This document shows, piece by piece, positions 47,660-59,295 of a stretch of DNA of 64,000 bases. The DNA is taken from NCBI GenBank assembly GCA_013368325.1, contig JAACJK010000109.1, positions 186,001 through 250,000 of the forward strand. The letters are read 5' to 3'. The first letter of the stretch is position 1; every line of letters starts with the position of its first letter. This stretch comes from Ephemerocybe angulata (lineage: Eukaryota > Basidiomycota > Agaricomycetes > Agaricales > Psathyrellaceae). The notes beneath the pieces were generated by a model. It did no database searches. It saw only the letters and a program-made list of their open reading frames with translations, and was not told the DNA's origin. The position numbers were made by a program, and so were the translations under genes.

Positions 47660-49268
47660 TTATAATGTAAACGGATTACAATTGCAAATCGCACTCCTAA
47701 CCGCGAAGCTTGCCATACTTCCCAAGACAAGCCCAGCAACGAGACAGAAGCTGGCGACGGTAGCCGCGACGTCAACATCAGCAACACGTCCCTTGAGCTT
47801 CGGGTTGTGCTCGACAGAGGGGGCGGCCATCATACAGAGGCTAGAGACCCATCCATTTGACCACCCGAAAGTGAAGAGGATGCAGAAGAACGCAATATCC
47901 GAGTTGATGAAAGGGGGAGTAGGATCAGCCGAAGAGGGCCGCTGCACGTTGCACAGAAGGAACAGGGGAATAAAGAGGACACGTGCAAAGGAAATGGCTA
48001 GAATACGGGATCCCGACCAGACCATCATGAACGGGAACGAGCAGGCATATCTACCCAGAAAATCGCCGAGATTAAAGACGAGGAAGTGGATCGCACTGAA
48101 GAGTAGCGGGTGGGTTGCAGGGTTGGTAGGTTGTACCGATAGCGTGATCGGAGGGTAGACAGACTGCAGGCAAGCTGGTCAGCAGGTAGAGGAACGTGCC
48201 TGAAGGACGACTGACTAGGGTTATCATGAAGACGCAAGCGACTGCGACTTCGTAAGCGACGTTGGCTTTAGCAATTCTAAGGACATTGGAGCTTTCTTCC
48301 ATGACTTCACTGCGTCCACGGGATGCCGATCGGTGGCGATGGCCGTCATTCGCCCCTCCCAGAGTGATCTTGGGGGCGTCTTCTTCGAGGGAGCCAGCGA
48401 TATGGGTGTACAAAGGCATGCGCACGAGATGTTCGTGAGCCATATACGCACACACGAGGAAGATTGTCGACAGGAGGAAGAACACAAACGCGGACCTTTC
48501 CTCAGCTGAGCCATCTCCGGCGAAATTGCGTGGTTTTCCGTAGACTGAACTAGCGGAACTTATCACCTGCACGCCGCTGACCGCGACCGCGACCGCAGCC
48601 TGACCTGACATCATTGCTTGAACAGCAGAGGGACCGAATAGTGAAGCGACCGCAATGGTTGAAGTTTGGAAGTACGCTCCAGCTGCTGCTTGAGTTGCCC
48701 CGTTGAACAGGACAAAGATGGCGAACAGCCCGGCCGAAGGTGTGAAGAAGGTACTGAAGGTGAGGAAAGCGTTCAAGACCAACAACCATAATATCATGGA
48801 ACGGGTGCGGGTGGATGGTCGAGTCTGCAGAGTTAAGGCGTGAATCTAGTTGTCAGACAGTCATAGCGAGACTACTGACATGTTTCGATGTTAAGGTGGC
48901 ATGGGCAAGGAAGATAAAGTTCGAGAGGGTGAATGTGGTGGTCATGTACGAGCCAAACGTAGTCTTCAAAGACGACCCCTGTAACCGAGAAAGGAAGTAG
49001 GGCATGGCTGTTATAATAACTATCGAACGCAATGTTAAGCCGTATTCAAAGGGAAATAAAGATTCAACGCACCGTTCCACGGCAAGAGCACTGCGCATCC
49101 CAGAATGAAGTTAATCCACTTGATTTTATTGTCGATGAGTTCGGCAGGTCTGTCGAGAGGCGCATCCTCTGTTTCCCCGTCCAACGCTATCTCAGACCCA
49201 GAGTCTTCTGGTATTTGGGGTACTGAGTGGTACAGAGCTTGAGGTGAATCCGGAGGGAGAGGTGACAT
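47660..49268 (-). CDS. Equilibrative nucleoside transporter (SLC29/FUN26-like)
   Basis: A cytosolic acidic N-terminus (MSPLPPDSPQALYHSVPQIP) leads to the ENT first helix INFILGCAVLLPWNA, in which the Asn/Trp-Asn motif is conserved. About eleven hydrophobic segments follow, including ILWLLVLNAFLTFSTFF, LFAIFVLFNGATQAAAGAYF, SAVQAMMSGQAAVAVAVSGV and FLVFNLGDFLGRY (characteristic FNxxDxxGR). The gene ends FAVRSAICNCNPFTL. The hydrophilic loop after helix six carries Ser/Arg-rich phosphorylation-prone sequence (RHRSASRGRSEVMEE). Fungal members sit in the vacuole or plasma membrane and move nucleosides; location here is not readable. Confidence 0.88.
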
Positions 49269-49620
49269 GTTGGCGAGGGGAAAGGGAGCGCTGAACGCGT
49301 CTTGGTTCTGGCGGAGGTCGTCGTGATAGCGCGAACGTATCCGTGCAACTGCGAGAAGCAAGTAAGCAAGAGAGCTTCAAGGTTACTATCAGGTTATTCA
49401 AGGTGGGCTGAGATAGAGCAGGCTAGTCATCTCAATTGGAAAGAACCAAGGACTGGCGCTGTAAAGCCGGAGGCCCCTTTACTGCCAAATTAGGTAAGCA
49501 TCGTTAACTCTACGCGCTTGTCTTCACCTCCCCCAGTACTAGTCAGTCCCTTTAAATGATATTACTGGTATTAAAGCTATATAAAACTCTCAGTACAGAA
49601 GTGTCGACACATGGGAGCGT
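49269..49620. other. Promoter region of the ENT gene and 3' end of uL24m
   Basis: A 352-bp tandem spacer. AT-rich sequence at 49555-49595 probably belongs to the uL24m 3' end. No gene is seen. Confidence 0.4.
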
Positions 49621-50875
49621 CTAGAGGTCCTTGGGAATAAACTGGTTGGGCTCGTCCTCAAGCTGGAGCTCCGTCAGCTTGCGCCTCTGCCTCTCCTCCT
49701 TCTTGACCTTGTTCCTCGCCTTCCTGATCATGTTGACGTCTGCAACACGGTCCTTCCACCTCATCTTCTTCTGCTCCTCCTGCTTCTGCTTCAGCTCGTT
49801 CCTCCACCTGAACGCAGCTTCTGCACGGGCCTCGCGCTCGGTACGGCCATTCAGCTGCTTGATCTCAGAGGCAACAATCTCGTCCAAGCGAGATTTCTCG
49901 ACGGACTTGCGAATCTTCCATCGTTGCTGCTTTTTGGCACGGGCGTGGGGGTTGGAGAGCTCCATGTTGAGGTACACCTCGACTGGCGCAGAGTCATCGA
50001 AGCTCGCTTTGTAGCCAGGATTGTACATTGCTGTCAGGAATTCCTCTTCTGTGGGAGGGCGGGGAAGGGGGCCGGACAAGGCCTGCTGGATGCGGGGTAC
50101 TTTGTAGGTGACCTCGGTGACGACTTCCTTGGACGTGTCATAGTGTGAGGCTAGCGGAGTGGTGCGTTAGCGTCCCGTGGGTATGATAAACGAGACGAAC
50201 GTACGTTCAGGGAGAGTGGGTTTTTCCGGTTTCGGCCAAGGGATTTGTACATGCCCTGACTCCCAAGGAATCCTAGGAAGGGTCTTCGCTGCGTACCTAT
50301 TCCACACGAAATGCCCCGTCAAGAGATTCCATGAAGGTTTTGTTGCCGTTACGCGCTGGGCGAACACGCTATACTTTGAGTTAGTTTCTTCGTGTTAGCG
50401 GTCGTGGTTGGGTTAACGCACGGAACGACCTCCTTCCCCAGACCGTCTGACGTAAGGAACTCGTAGTTGCCAACGAAGAGCTGGCACCGAGAATAGTGAT
50501 GGTTCTTGGTCATGGCAATCTTGTTATCAGCTCCATCCTGCACAAGTGAGAGGTTCAGTTACAAGACAACCAGGCAGGACCATGACATACGTTGGAAGCA
50601 CCCTTCACGAACACCCTGTTGCTCAACCTGTTCACGCTAAGGACTTCGTGGAGCGTATTCGACTTGTCCCCTCGTAGTCTGATCTGGTCTCCCGGTACGA
50701 TGTTCCAGAATCGAATTCGGTCCTTCGTTCGAACAGACTTCAACTTCGGGTCGTATATCGACCGGCGCTTCAGCCATGCCCTGGGTACGGTGAGGAGGTG
50801 GTTGAGGTTGGTGAGGTATGGACTGGTGGTGGTCGCGTCGATGGCCGTCCGCCGGGTGAAGTATTTGAGGGACAT
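49621..50875 (-). CDS. Mitochondrial large-subunit ribosomal protein uL24m
   Basis: The N-terminus MSLKYFTRRTAIDATTTSP is basic and mitochondrial-like. A KOW/L24 core follows: FWNIVPGDQIRLRGDKSNTL, HEVLSVNRLSNRVFVKGASN and HHYSRCQLFVGNYEF. The long C-terminal extension is Lys/Arg/Glu-rich and helical (RRKLTELQLEDEPNQFIPKD), typical of the fungal mitoribosomal protein called MRPL40 in yeast. Exons are separated by at least three short introns. The start codon at 50875 has no upstream in-frame alternative. Confidence 0.88.
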
Positions 50876-51207
50876 ACTAGCCGCTCGACGCCGTTGCGTG
50901 TCAAGGACTCAGGATGAGTTGTTCGCGATTCCGAGCGTCGCGAAGCCATCACCGTGACCTGGCGGCTGAACGCCAAAAATTATGATCCACGTGACGTGAT
51001 GTCCAGTTCGGCGCGCGACGCGCAGACTCCAGAGCCGCCTAGCGCCCACCAGGAATCGATTAAAACACTTATGGCCTGACATCGAGGGCAGCAGATGTGT
51101 TGCTACCTAACCTAAAGGATACATATGTTTACAAGGACTAAGTTGCGCTGGAATAAATAGTATGAAACCAAAAGTAAAGCAAATGAAAGTTCTGTTGGCA
51201 GTCGGTG
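50876..51207. other. Spacer between MBP1 and uL24m
   Basis: A 332-bp tandem spacer with uL24m promoter and MBP1 3' UTR. No gene is seen. Confidence 0.4.
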
Positions 51208-53653
51208 CTATGATCCCGCCGCGGTCTGCGGAGCCTTAGCCCCATTCCAAGCCGCAGATGAAGAGCTAGGATCCTCTGCTTCGAGAGTCTGGCCATGTTA
51301 AGTGTTAAGTGTCCAGTCCCTGCAAAAAAATGAGAAACACATACCTCGAGAAGCATTCCCAAAACCTGATCCACTTCAGCAGGCTCGACGAGTCCACACC
51401 CAGCACTGATTAATCTCCTGTACTCGCTCATCTTCCCGCTTGTTCCTGCCTCCGCTTGGAACGTCACCAACTCGTCGAATGCAATCCGTCTCCTCTTCTT
51501 GTACTGGTTAACATCGTCCCTCATTGCCTCGCATAAACGCCGCAATTCTTCTGGATCGACTGGAATATTTGAGTTGAGCTCCACCAAGTCGACAATGGAC
51601 TCTTCCATGGTCTGCGCTTTCCGCTTCCCCTTCTTCTCCCCATTCCCGTATGAATCCCCTTCGAGGTCTTCTTCAACCTGGTATGTCGCGGTCGCAGGAG
51701 TTAGCACCAATTCGCCGTTCGCAGCATCCCGGATAGTCTTTTCACGCGTTTCCTCATCCTTCACCCATTTCTCCCACCCTAGCCGGTAACGCCTTCCCAT
51801 CTTGTCCGACAACGCCTTCTGCAATTCTTGCAACCTTTGTTTCGACTGGGGGAGATGCTCGGCCTGTTGGCGGAGCTGAGTGACTGTTCTCTGGCTCTCG
51901 AGGATCTCAGCTTGGATGTTTGTCAGCAGTGCTTGCGCCTGTGTCATGTCCCGTTCTTTGTCGCGGAGCTCTTGGTCAAAAGACGCGGCAAGACTGTCCA
52001 TCATGGAGGCCATGTCGTTGATACAACGAGTACTTGTCCGCTGAGCAGCGACTGAGTGGTGGAGGGGAGGGCGTTCATAATTTGCGGGGGCGAAGGCGTA
52101 GGTCGATGGCGCACCAGGTGGCGGGTACGCCACATGAGAATTGCGATACGACATTGCAGGTGCACGTGAAGACGGGCCAGGAGATGAGCGGAAACGCTCG
52201 TCTTCCAGAATGTAGTCTTCCGCGCTTTTGCCGTCCTGGTTAAGAATCTTGGGGTCGGCCCCATGGTCGATAAGGAGCTTCACCAGCCGCTTGCTCCTAC
52301 ACCGTGCGGCCATTGTCAAAGCCGTCTCTCCATCCTCGTCTTGGAAGTTGATAACATCCGCCAGCTCTTTGGGGTAGTCGGCAAGGCGGCCAAGGACCGT
52401 TTCCATGTAGTAGCGCGCTGCGTGTGTTTTGCCCTTCGACATCGCGACGTCTACTATATGATGGAATACCGTTCGGTTCGCGTTGTCAATGTTGAGGGTC
52501 GAGCGATGAAGCAATTCGTAGAGTTCGGGGAACTTGCGGACATCATAATTATTTGCGAACATGACGCTTCGCATCAGGGCGGTTTGTCCAGCATTGTTGA
52601 CCTTGAAAATGTCTGCTCCTGCCGAGAGGAGTAGCTTGACTATCCGTATCCGACCCATGGCGCACGCCCAGTGTAAGGAGGTGTGTCCATCATCGTCGAT
52701 GGCCATGTTCGAGTCAAAGTCCGGAGGAGGCGTGATCAGAACAGGAGGTATTGTGTGGGTGTCCGAGATGAAATATTCAAGAATCTGGTCCCCGTACCCT
52801 CTTGCATCTATGGTGTCACGGTCTCCGTCGAGCTGGTCTAGGTAGTCGTCCGCAGACCTTATCCAGCGCTCTCGGAAAGTAGAGTTACGAGAATTGGCTC
52901 TACCATTTGATGGGTACGGGCCTGGGCTACCGATGGGGGACGGAGTGCGGGAGCACGAAGAAGCTTCTGAAGGAGATGGGGTCATTGAGCCATCTTCCGA
53001 ACCACGGACCGACATCGTTTCGCGGTCAGACTCTTCGGCGATATCTGGGACCTGCCTTCGCGAGGACCTAGTCGCGATCACGGCGGCGGACAAGTCGGCT
53101 GCAGTAGGTTTGCGCGCAGGCCGGTTGGCCGTGTTGGCGACAAGGTGTTTCGGAGCAAGAGGAGGACTTTTGGCAGCGGGTTGGAACTCGATAATAGGGC
53201 GTAGGAGGGATTCACAGTTGTACTGCTTTGCGAGATGCAGTCCTCGTTCCAGAGGGATCCAAGTACCTGGAGACACCTTTGTAAGCGGAGGGATTGTAGG
53301 TAGTGGAAGGACATACCCTGGTATTTGCCATAACCACCCTGCACCTTTTCGTGCTCCCCCTTCTGAACCTCGCGCTCCAGAACGCGGGTACGCTGGGGTT
53401 TATCGAAGCCAGCCACTTTGAGAATCTGGGTCGCGTTCAACCAAGAATCTGAGCGACGCCTCATGACGGCGACGCCCTTGCACATCCTGCGCGTGATAGG
53501 GGTCAGGCGGGTGGTGCATCGCGTAGATTAGGCACGTACATCTCATAGACGGGAATTCCACTGTACGTGGCCTGAGTGTGTAGGCGTTAGAGAGGCGGAA
53601 ATAAGGAGCGAGGATGTGATATGAGGTACCTTGAATATCTGAGCCTCGGGCAT
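51208..53653 (-). CDS. MBP1: APSES-ankyrin transcription factor MBP1 (MBF DNA-binding subunit)
   Basis: MBP1 binds MCB elements and drives G1/S transcription with a Swi6-type partner. Splicing the first introns gives [20 protein letters not shown] and then the APSES helix region [39 protein letters not shown] and [20 protein letters not shown]. Ankyrin repeats follow: [37 protein letters not shown] and [21 protein letters not shown] predicted coiled coil ([19 protein letters not shown]) comes after the ankyrin block. The last exon, after an intron, ends [15 protein letters not shown] at 51208. The neighbouring CDC14 is divergent across 619 bp. Confidence 0.93.
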
Positions 53654-54272
53654 GGTTGAGGGTATCGCGTTCGCGAGAGGCAGCGATGGGCCAGAAGAGA
53701 AAGGAGAGTCGTGGAACCGCGAAGCAAAGCCGAGTTTGAGATCGTGACGCGTGAAACAACAAGAACAAATATTCGCGCTTTTCACCCTGCGCTCCAGGCG
53801 ACGACCAGAACGACCCGATTGACCATTGCCCACCCGAAACTACACCGGGAAATCCAGCTCGGAAATTACTCTAGCGATGGCGATTCCTTAGCAGCGTCGT
53901 GTATCAGCGAGTCGGGGGAGAAACCCTCCGTAATCGCTGAAACTCAATCATTTCCCGTCTCGCAATTAAACTTTCGTTTATATGTTGAAGCTCAGATGCC
54001 AACGGTCCGCAGAATATCGAATGCAGGGCCCTTTGAGCAAAACGGTCGCGGTCGGCGCGACCTCGCGTTCCGGTCGCGTCAATAGGAGGCAGTGCTTTGA
54101 ACCCCGCAGGTTGCCGGGGCCCGTGGTAAACAATTGGGATCACGTGTTGGGCGTGTTCTCCAGCTGCATGAACACGGGTTGGTCAAGAACCAAATCGCGG
54201 CTCTTGAGCGCTTGCCGCCTGTCCTTTGTCCCTTTCCTCTCACCCGACGCGTTTCTCGACCGAGTCGTCCAA
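53654..54272. other. Divergent promoter region MBP1 / CDC14
   Basis: A 619-bp spacer. The sequence ACGCGT occurs in the right half near 54247-54252, within CCGACGCGTTTC. It matches the MCB core bound by MBP1-type factors, though one copy is weak evidence. No gene is supported. Confidence 0.45.
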
Positions 54273-56446
54273 ATGGCCCCATCGTGCGAGCCCCTGTGCT
54301 GCTTCACCGACAGGTCGGGAGATCCAACTTGCAATACTCGCCAGTGCCACCCAATGTTAACCCTGGTTATTGTTTTCTAGGCTCTTCTTTACGACATTCG
54401 CCCATCCACCACCTCCGCCCGATGTCTTGAATAAACTGGCTGCAGACCCGGCAAACAACCCGACCATTCGCGCAAGACCCAAAGGAGGCCATATACCAGT
54501 CACGAACGATGCCGATGCTCAATACTACTACTTTACTGTCGACGAGCAGCTGCCGTATCTGTCATTCTACGCAGACTGGGGCCCTCTCAACCTTGCCATG
54601 GTCTACAGGGCCTGCATCTTGATTCACGAACTCCTTGAGGTCTGTGCGAAAACACGCCGTTTCCTCGCCTCGCCACACGTGTTGTTGACAAATGTGCTTC
54701 CAGGATAAAGACTTGATGAACCACCGCCTGGTTCTGTACTCCTCTGACGATCCAAAGAGGAAGGCCAATGCGGCCCTCCTCATTTCCCTTTATGTGGTAA
54801 GCATATTTTTATCCGGCTCCACCTGTTGCTCACCCTACCCAGATGATTGTCCAGAGACGGACACCATGGGACGCCTTCCACCCGATCTCAGAAATCGAAT
54901 TCATGTCCTTCAGAGATGCCGGCCGAGGACCGTCCGATTTCAATCTAAGCATACAGGATTGCTTATGGGGCTTGTGGAAAGCCATGCAGCACAACCTCTG
55001 TGATATGAACGAATTCAACCTGGACGAATATGAATATTACGAGAAGGTCGAGAATGGAGACTGGAACTGGCTCACGCCAAACTTTGTCGCTTTCGCGTCC
55101 CCCATGGATCCAACATGGATCAAGAGTCAGCGAGACTTCGTTGACTCCAGCCCCGACGCCCTCTCCCGTTCGACCTCTGGCAGCAGCCGCCATGCCCTTC
55201 AACGCAAGCTACCACCACAGTTCGAGAATTGCCTGGACCACTTCGAGAAACGCAACGTGAAACTCGTCATTCGATTGAACTCCCAGCTCTACGATCGAAA
55301 TACATTTATCGACCGCGGCATCGACCATATGGAACTGTACTTTGACGACGGCACGAACCCTACGGACGAAATTGTCCGCACCTTCCTTGACACCTGCGAC
55401 AAGATCATCGAGGGTGGAGGCGCTATAGCCGTTCATGTAAGCGTATTTTAGTCAAGTTCTCTGCATTGCCTACTCACGAAGGGCGCCTACAGTGCAAAGC
55501 AGGCCTTGGCAGAACAGGAACTTTGATTGGTGCATACCTGGTCTGGAAATATGGCTTCACGGCGAGTGAAGCCATTGCGTTCATGCGGATTGTCCGACCA
55601 GGAAGCGTCGTTGGGCCCCAGCAGCAGTACATGTACCTGAAGCAGCTGGAATGGGCGAAATGGGCAGCGTTAGACGAACTCAAGAGAGCGTCGGCGCAGA
55701 AACAGCCCGCAGTCGCCACCCCCGTCACACCTCCCGCCGAATCCGACGAAGAGAGGGCAGACCTTACCACCACACCACCCATGAACACTGTTTCCCTTCC
55801 ACCTGTCACGCCAAGCCGTCACATCGCAATTGCTGCAGCGAGAGCGAAGGAGATTGCTCCCCCTGGGCAGCCTAGGAAAACCCCCAAGGCCAAGCGCGTG
55901 GCCGAGGACCTCGAAGATGATGATGAGGAGGATGATATTCTTCCAGCTCTCAACGTTGCGCCTGCCACTAAGAAGGCCAAGACGAGTGGTCGTTCCCTTA
56001 CCGCCTCAGAGCAGCCCGTTCGCGTCACTCGCTCAGCATTGGACAAGCCTAACGTCAGGCGTGCAGGCCCTTCGCGTCTCCCCGAGTCTCCTGTGAAAGG
56101 GGCTAGACCCATACCAAATAAGATCCCCCGACTGGCACCAGCTCCTCGACCCAATACACGATCTGCTGTCAATGCTCAGCAGCCCCAGACTCGCGCACGG
56201 GCTGCCATTCCACCACCGACACCTTCCAGACTTCCAACGCTAATACCGTCTACCAAGCGCAACCAAACCGTCCCCTCTCTTGATAAACCCGGCTCGAAGA
56301 AAGTTGCTGCGTCCTCTGCCAGTGATTGGGTTAACAACGCGTCCTCAGTCGTGGTGCCTGCCTCCAAATCGGCGAGACCAGGCCTCAGGCCTATTCGCCG
56401 CCGACGCAGCAGCTTCAGCTCTGCCGATGTCGTGGCAAGAGCCTGA
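54273..56446 (+). CDS. CDC14: Dual-specificity phosphatase CDC14
   Basis: This phosphatase reverses CDK phosphorylation at mitotic exit and cytokinesis. The start [14 protein letters not shown] joins across an intron to [12 protein letters not shown], the family N-terminus. [38 protein letters not shown] and [20 protein letters not shown] follow, as do [13 protein letters not shown] and [13 protein letters not shown]. The catalytic loop [16 protein letters not shown] is split: the intron 55437-55492 separates His from the nucleophilic Cys. The C-terminal ~250 residues are disordered and Pro/Ser/Arg-rich with several SP/TP sites, ending [10 protein letters not shown]. The stop is at 56444-56446. 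Confidence 0.94.
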
Positions 56447-56754
56447 TTTCTGTTGCATCGCCTTACTTCCTTCTATCTATGTTTTCCTATTTCCATTCTG
56501 TTTACTGTGCATTTCACCCCCATTCCCCTCCCGCCATTCGTGCAAAGTCTGTTGTTTTCTGCTATCGCTGTTTGCGACTTAATTATACCGGATAGTGGAT
56601 TATATTCCTGCCCTGGTCAGCTAACTCCAGCAAGTGCGCAATATTCGTTGCCAACCTGCCAGTGGTAGCTGTCATGGGGATCTGTAAACTTATGTTCATC
56701 GATATCATGGCTAGTAATACATTGTAGCTAGTATCTCTTCGACTGTTGCGCTTC
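56447..56754. other. Convergent 3' region CDC14 / UROD
   Basis: A 308-bp pyrimidine-rich stretch between convergent stop codons. No gene is seen. Confidence 0.4.
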
Positions 56755-58033
56755 CTACTGCGTCGAGTACTTATGAACGCATTCCAGGAACCAACGCATG
56801 TCCTCAGGGTCGACTCCGGGGGTGATTCCGTGACCAAGGTTGGCGATCCAGCTACCACCACCTGCTCTGAAAGCCTCGCACATCTTTTTCACTGTTCGCT
56901 CAATGGCGTCCCGGCCACCGTACAGGACGTTGGGGTCCATGTTGCCTTGGAGTGTGATTTTGTCACCAACGAGACGGCGAGCCTCGAGGGGGTCGATGCA
57001 CCAGTCGATTCCGAGGACGTCGTACCCACCCTCCTTCGCAAGCTTGGAGAGGGCAAAGTTGGCACCCTTGGCAAAGAGTATTATGGGGACGACTGTGAGT
57101 CCTTCTTCGGAGAGACGGTGGCGGACTTGGGTGGAAATGTGCTGAAGTGTGGGGAAAGAGAATTCGTCGAAGTCGTGAGGGGCAAGCTCTCCTGCCCAAG
57201 AGTCAAAGACTTGCAGAAGCTAATCGGTTGGAGGTAATCGCTTAGCGAATGCAACTTGGTTACTAGGCCTAGATTAAACTTACTTGAGCACCAGCTTTAA
57301 CCTGGCCTACCAAGTAGTCAACGCAGACGTCGGCGATACGTTGCAACAGTGCCTTGGATTCTTCAGGATATCTGAACAACCACGTCTTAGCCTTCTGCAA
57401 GGTCTTGCTTCCTCCCCCTTCGATCATGTAGGCGAAGAGTGTCCAGGGGGCACCGCAGAAGCCGATCAGAGGCACCGCGCCATCCAGTCCTTTCCTCGTC
57501 TCGGTAATGGCGTCAAAGACATATCGAAGCTCCTTGTTCACGTCAACGTTCTTGGAAAGCTTGCTGATATCCTCCGGTGTGACGAGGGGATCCGGGAACT
57601 CAGGTCCGGGGTTCATTAGGACCTCCATGCCCATTGCCTGGGGGACAACCAGGATGTCGCTGAAGATAATCGAAGCATCTAAGAGGCCAGAGTACCTTCG
57701 GATGGGCTGCAGAGTAACCTCCTTAGCGAGCTCGGGCGTCCGGCATACTTCAAAGAATTCGTGCGATTTGCGCACTTCCCTGAACTCTGATCGAGGGGGA
57801 GGATCGCGGGTTTAGAGACTCGCCGTTTCAAGTAGAAGGAGGTAATTTTACCGGGAAGATAGCGCCCTGCTTGGCGCATAACCCATACCGGGGCATGTTC
57901 GGTCTTTTCACCTAGAGATCGGATATGAAGGGTTGGAGGATGTTCCAGAGGTATAAGGCTGGGAGTATCGTGCACCTCTTGCTGCACGAAGCAGAAGGTC
58001 GTTCTTCATAGCGGGAAACTGGTGGGATGTCAT
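56755..58033 (-). CDS. HEM12: Uroporphyrinogen decarboxylase
   Basis: UROD converts uroporphyrinogen III to coproporphyrinogen III in haem synthesis, in the cytosol. The correct start at 58033 gives [20 protein letters not shown] across an intron to [19 protein letters not shown] (RQAGRY substrate loop). The gene continues with [15 protein letters not shown] (active-site Asp), [35 protein letters not shown] and [11 protein letters not shown], and ends [19 protein letters not shown] and KYSTQ. An in-frame ATG at 57987 inside the first intron can mislead gene callers. Divergent from the SHG1-like gene across 157 bp, suggesting a shared promoter. Confidence 0.95.
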
Positions 58034-58190
58034 GTCGAAGTCGGGTATGAATTGTGGTCGTCGATGGAGAAGGACTACGGACTACGGACAGCGGTGGACG
58101 CGATCTCTGGACCGGCGTTAGAATCCCATTTATCACGTGGGAAAATCGGCTACTGCACTTTCACCTTTGACGCTCATCTCTCTACACAAG

Positions 58191-58936
58191 ATGCCTGTAG
58201 CGCCCGCTGAACTCGTTGCAGAGTTAGTATATCTCCTGGTGCCGCAAGGTCATACTGCCAACTTCTGTCAGATGGGAGAAATCTGGCTTGATAGACAAGC
58301 TCAGGCAGGAGGTTATGGCCAAATACAAAGATAGCGAGGTTCGTCAGATGAAACGTCGACCGTTCAAGCAGAATGTCGGTAATTGAGCGCGACACAACGT
58401 AGGAGTTTCAAAAGTTTGCGTCTCAAGTACGAGAAGCTACAACGCAGACGTTCTCTGAGGCGGTCATTGGCAGTCTGCCTCTGCCTGAGCTCATTGAACA
58501 TATGAGCCAGGAAGCAATTCGGTCAGTCGCTCATCTTCATGTCCGCTTCCCGCTGTCAGTTAAAAGCGGTTTACCGATAGAGATTCTCTCCTTGAGAGTA
58601 CGATCCAAAGTTCTGGTGTGCTTTCTGACCCTGCTTTGGAGGCCAGTGTTCGACCTGCCTTGGAGCGAATACTAAGAAGGAAGAAATTAGCAGAGCTTCG
58701 CGCTGCACAAGACCAAGGAGGTTCGCGATCAATGTCTTTTCTACTATTGCTCTGGGATATAACCTTAACTTTGCGCGCTAGAGGGTACTCCAAGCCAAGC
58801 AACGCCGATCCAAGCAACACCAACGCCAAACGAAGGGACACTTCCTCAATCCATAGAGCCGCAGCCATCCTCAATTGATGTAGTCAAGAAGGTCGACGAA
58901 ATGGATGTTGATGCTCCTCTCACATCCGCGCCCTAG
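58191..58936 (+). CDS. SHG1/BOD1-type COMPASS complex subunit
   Basis: Five exons join to MPVAPAELVAEWEKSGLIDK, LRQEVMAKYKDSE, FQKFASQVREATTQTFSEAV, LPELIEHMSQEAIRDSLLES and DPALEASVRPALERILRRKK. This short helical pattern (an N-terminal sequence like LVxEFKKSGxFDxLR, and a basic helix) matches the Shg1/BOD1 family of Set1 H3K4-methyltransferase complexes. The tail is Gln/Thr/Pro-rich, ending MDVDAPLTSAP. The first intron turns GAG into the E-W junction that restores the family motif. The protein is about 145 residues with no other domain. The family call rests on a short motif, so confidence is moderate. Confidence 0.7.
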
Positions 58937-59295
58937 ACAAACCTCGCCGAATGTCTGTCGACCGCCGAAGGGCCACCAGAGCTACGTAAATATCGGCGGA
59001 AGGATAGGCGCCGAGAAGTGATGTCCGGGGCCCAAGAGTAGTTCCTATAAGCCTTCACAGACAAGTGACTAGGCACAATAAGCCCTTGCGCGCCCCTTGC
59101 CGAGCGATGTCCCATTCAGTGATACTAAATCAGATTCTATCTGCTCCTCTATAGTCCAGTACAGATACTCTTATACGTAGAATACATTACAAGCACCCAA
59201 TACATGTAACACGAGATTTTAAAACAAGGCCGTTGTCAAGATAAATAGGAATAGCAATATCAGCCCCAAGGGCATCCTCCTTCAGTAACGCCTAC
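58937..59295. other. Convergent 3' region SHG1-like / P450
   Basis: A 359-bp spacer, AT-rich around 59150-59230, likely UTRs. No gene is seen. Confidence 0.4.

Noticed and set aside
57679..57987. Alternative UROD start at 57987
   Set aside because: That ATG lies within the first intron. The spliced start at 58033 restores the conserved N-terminus [12 protein letters not shown].
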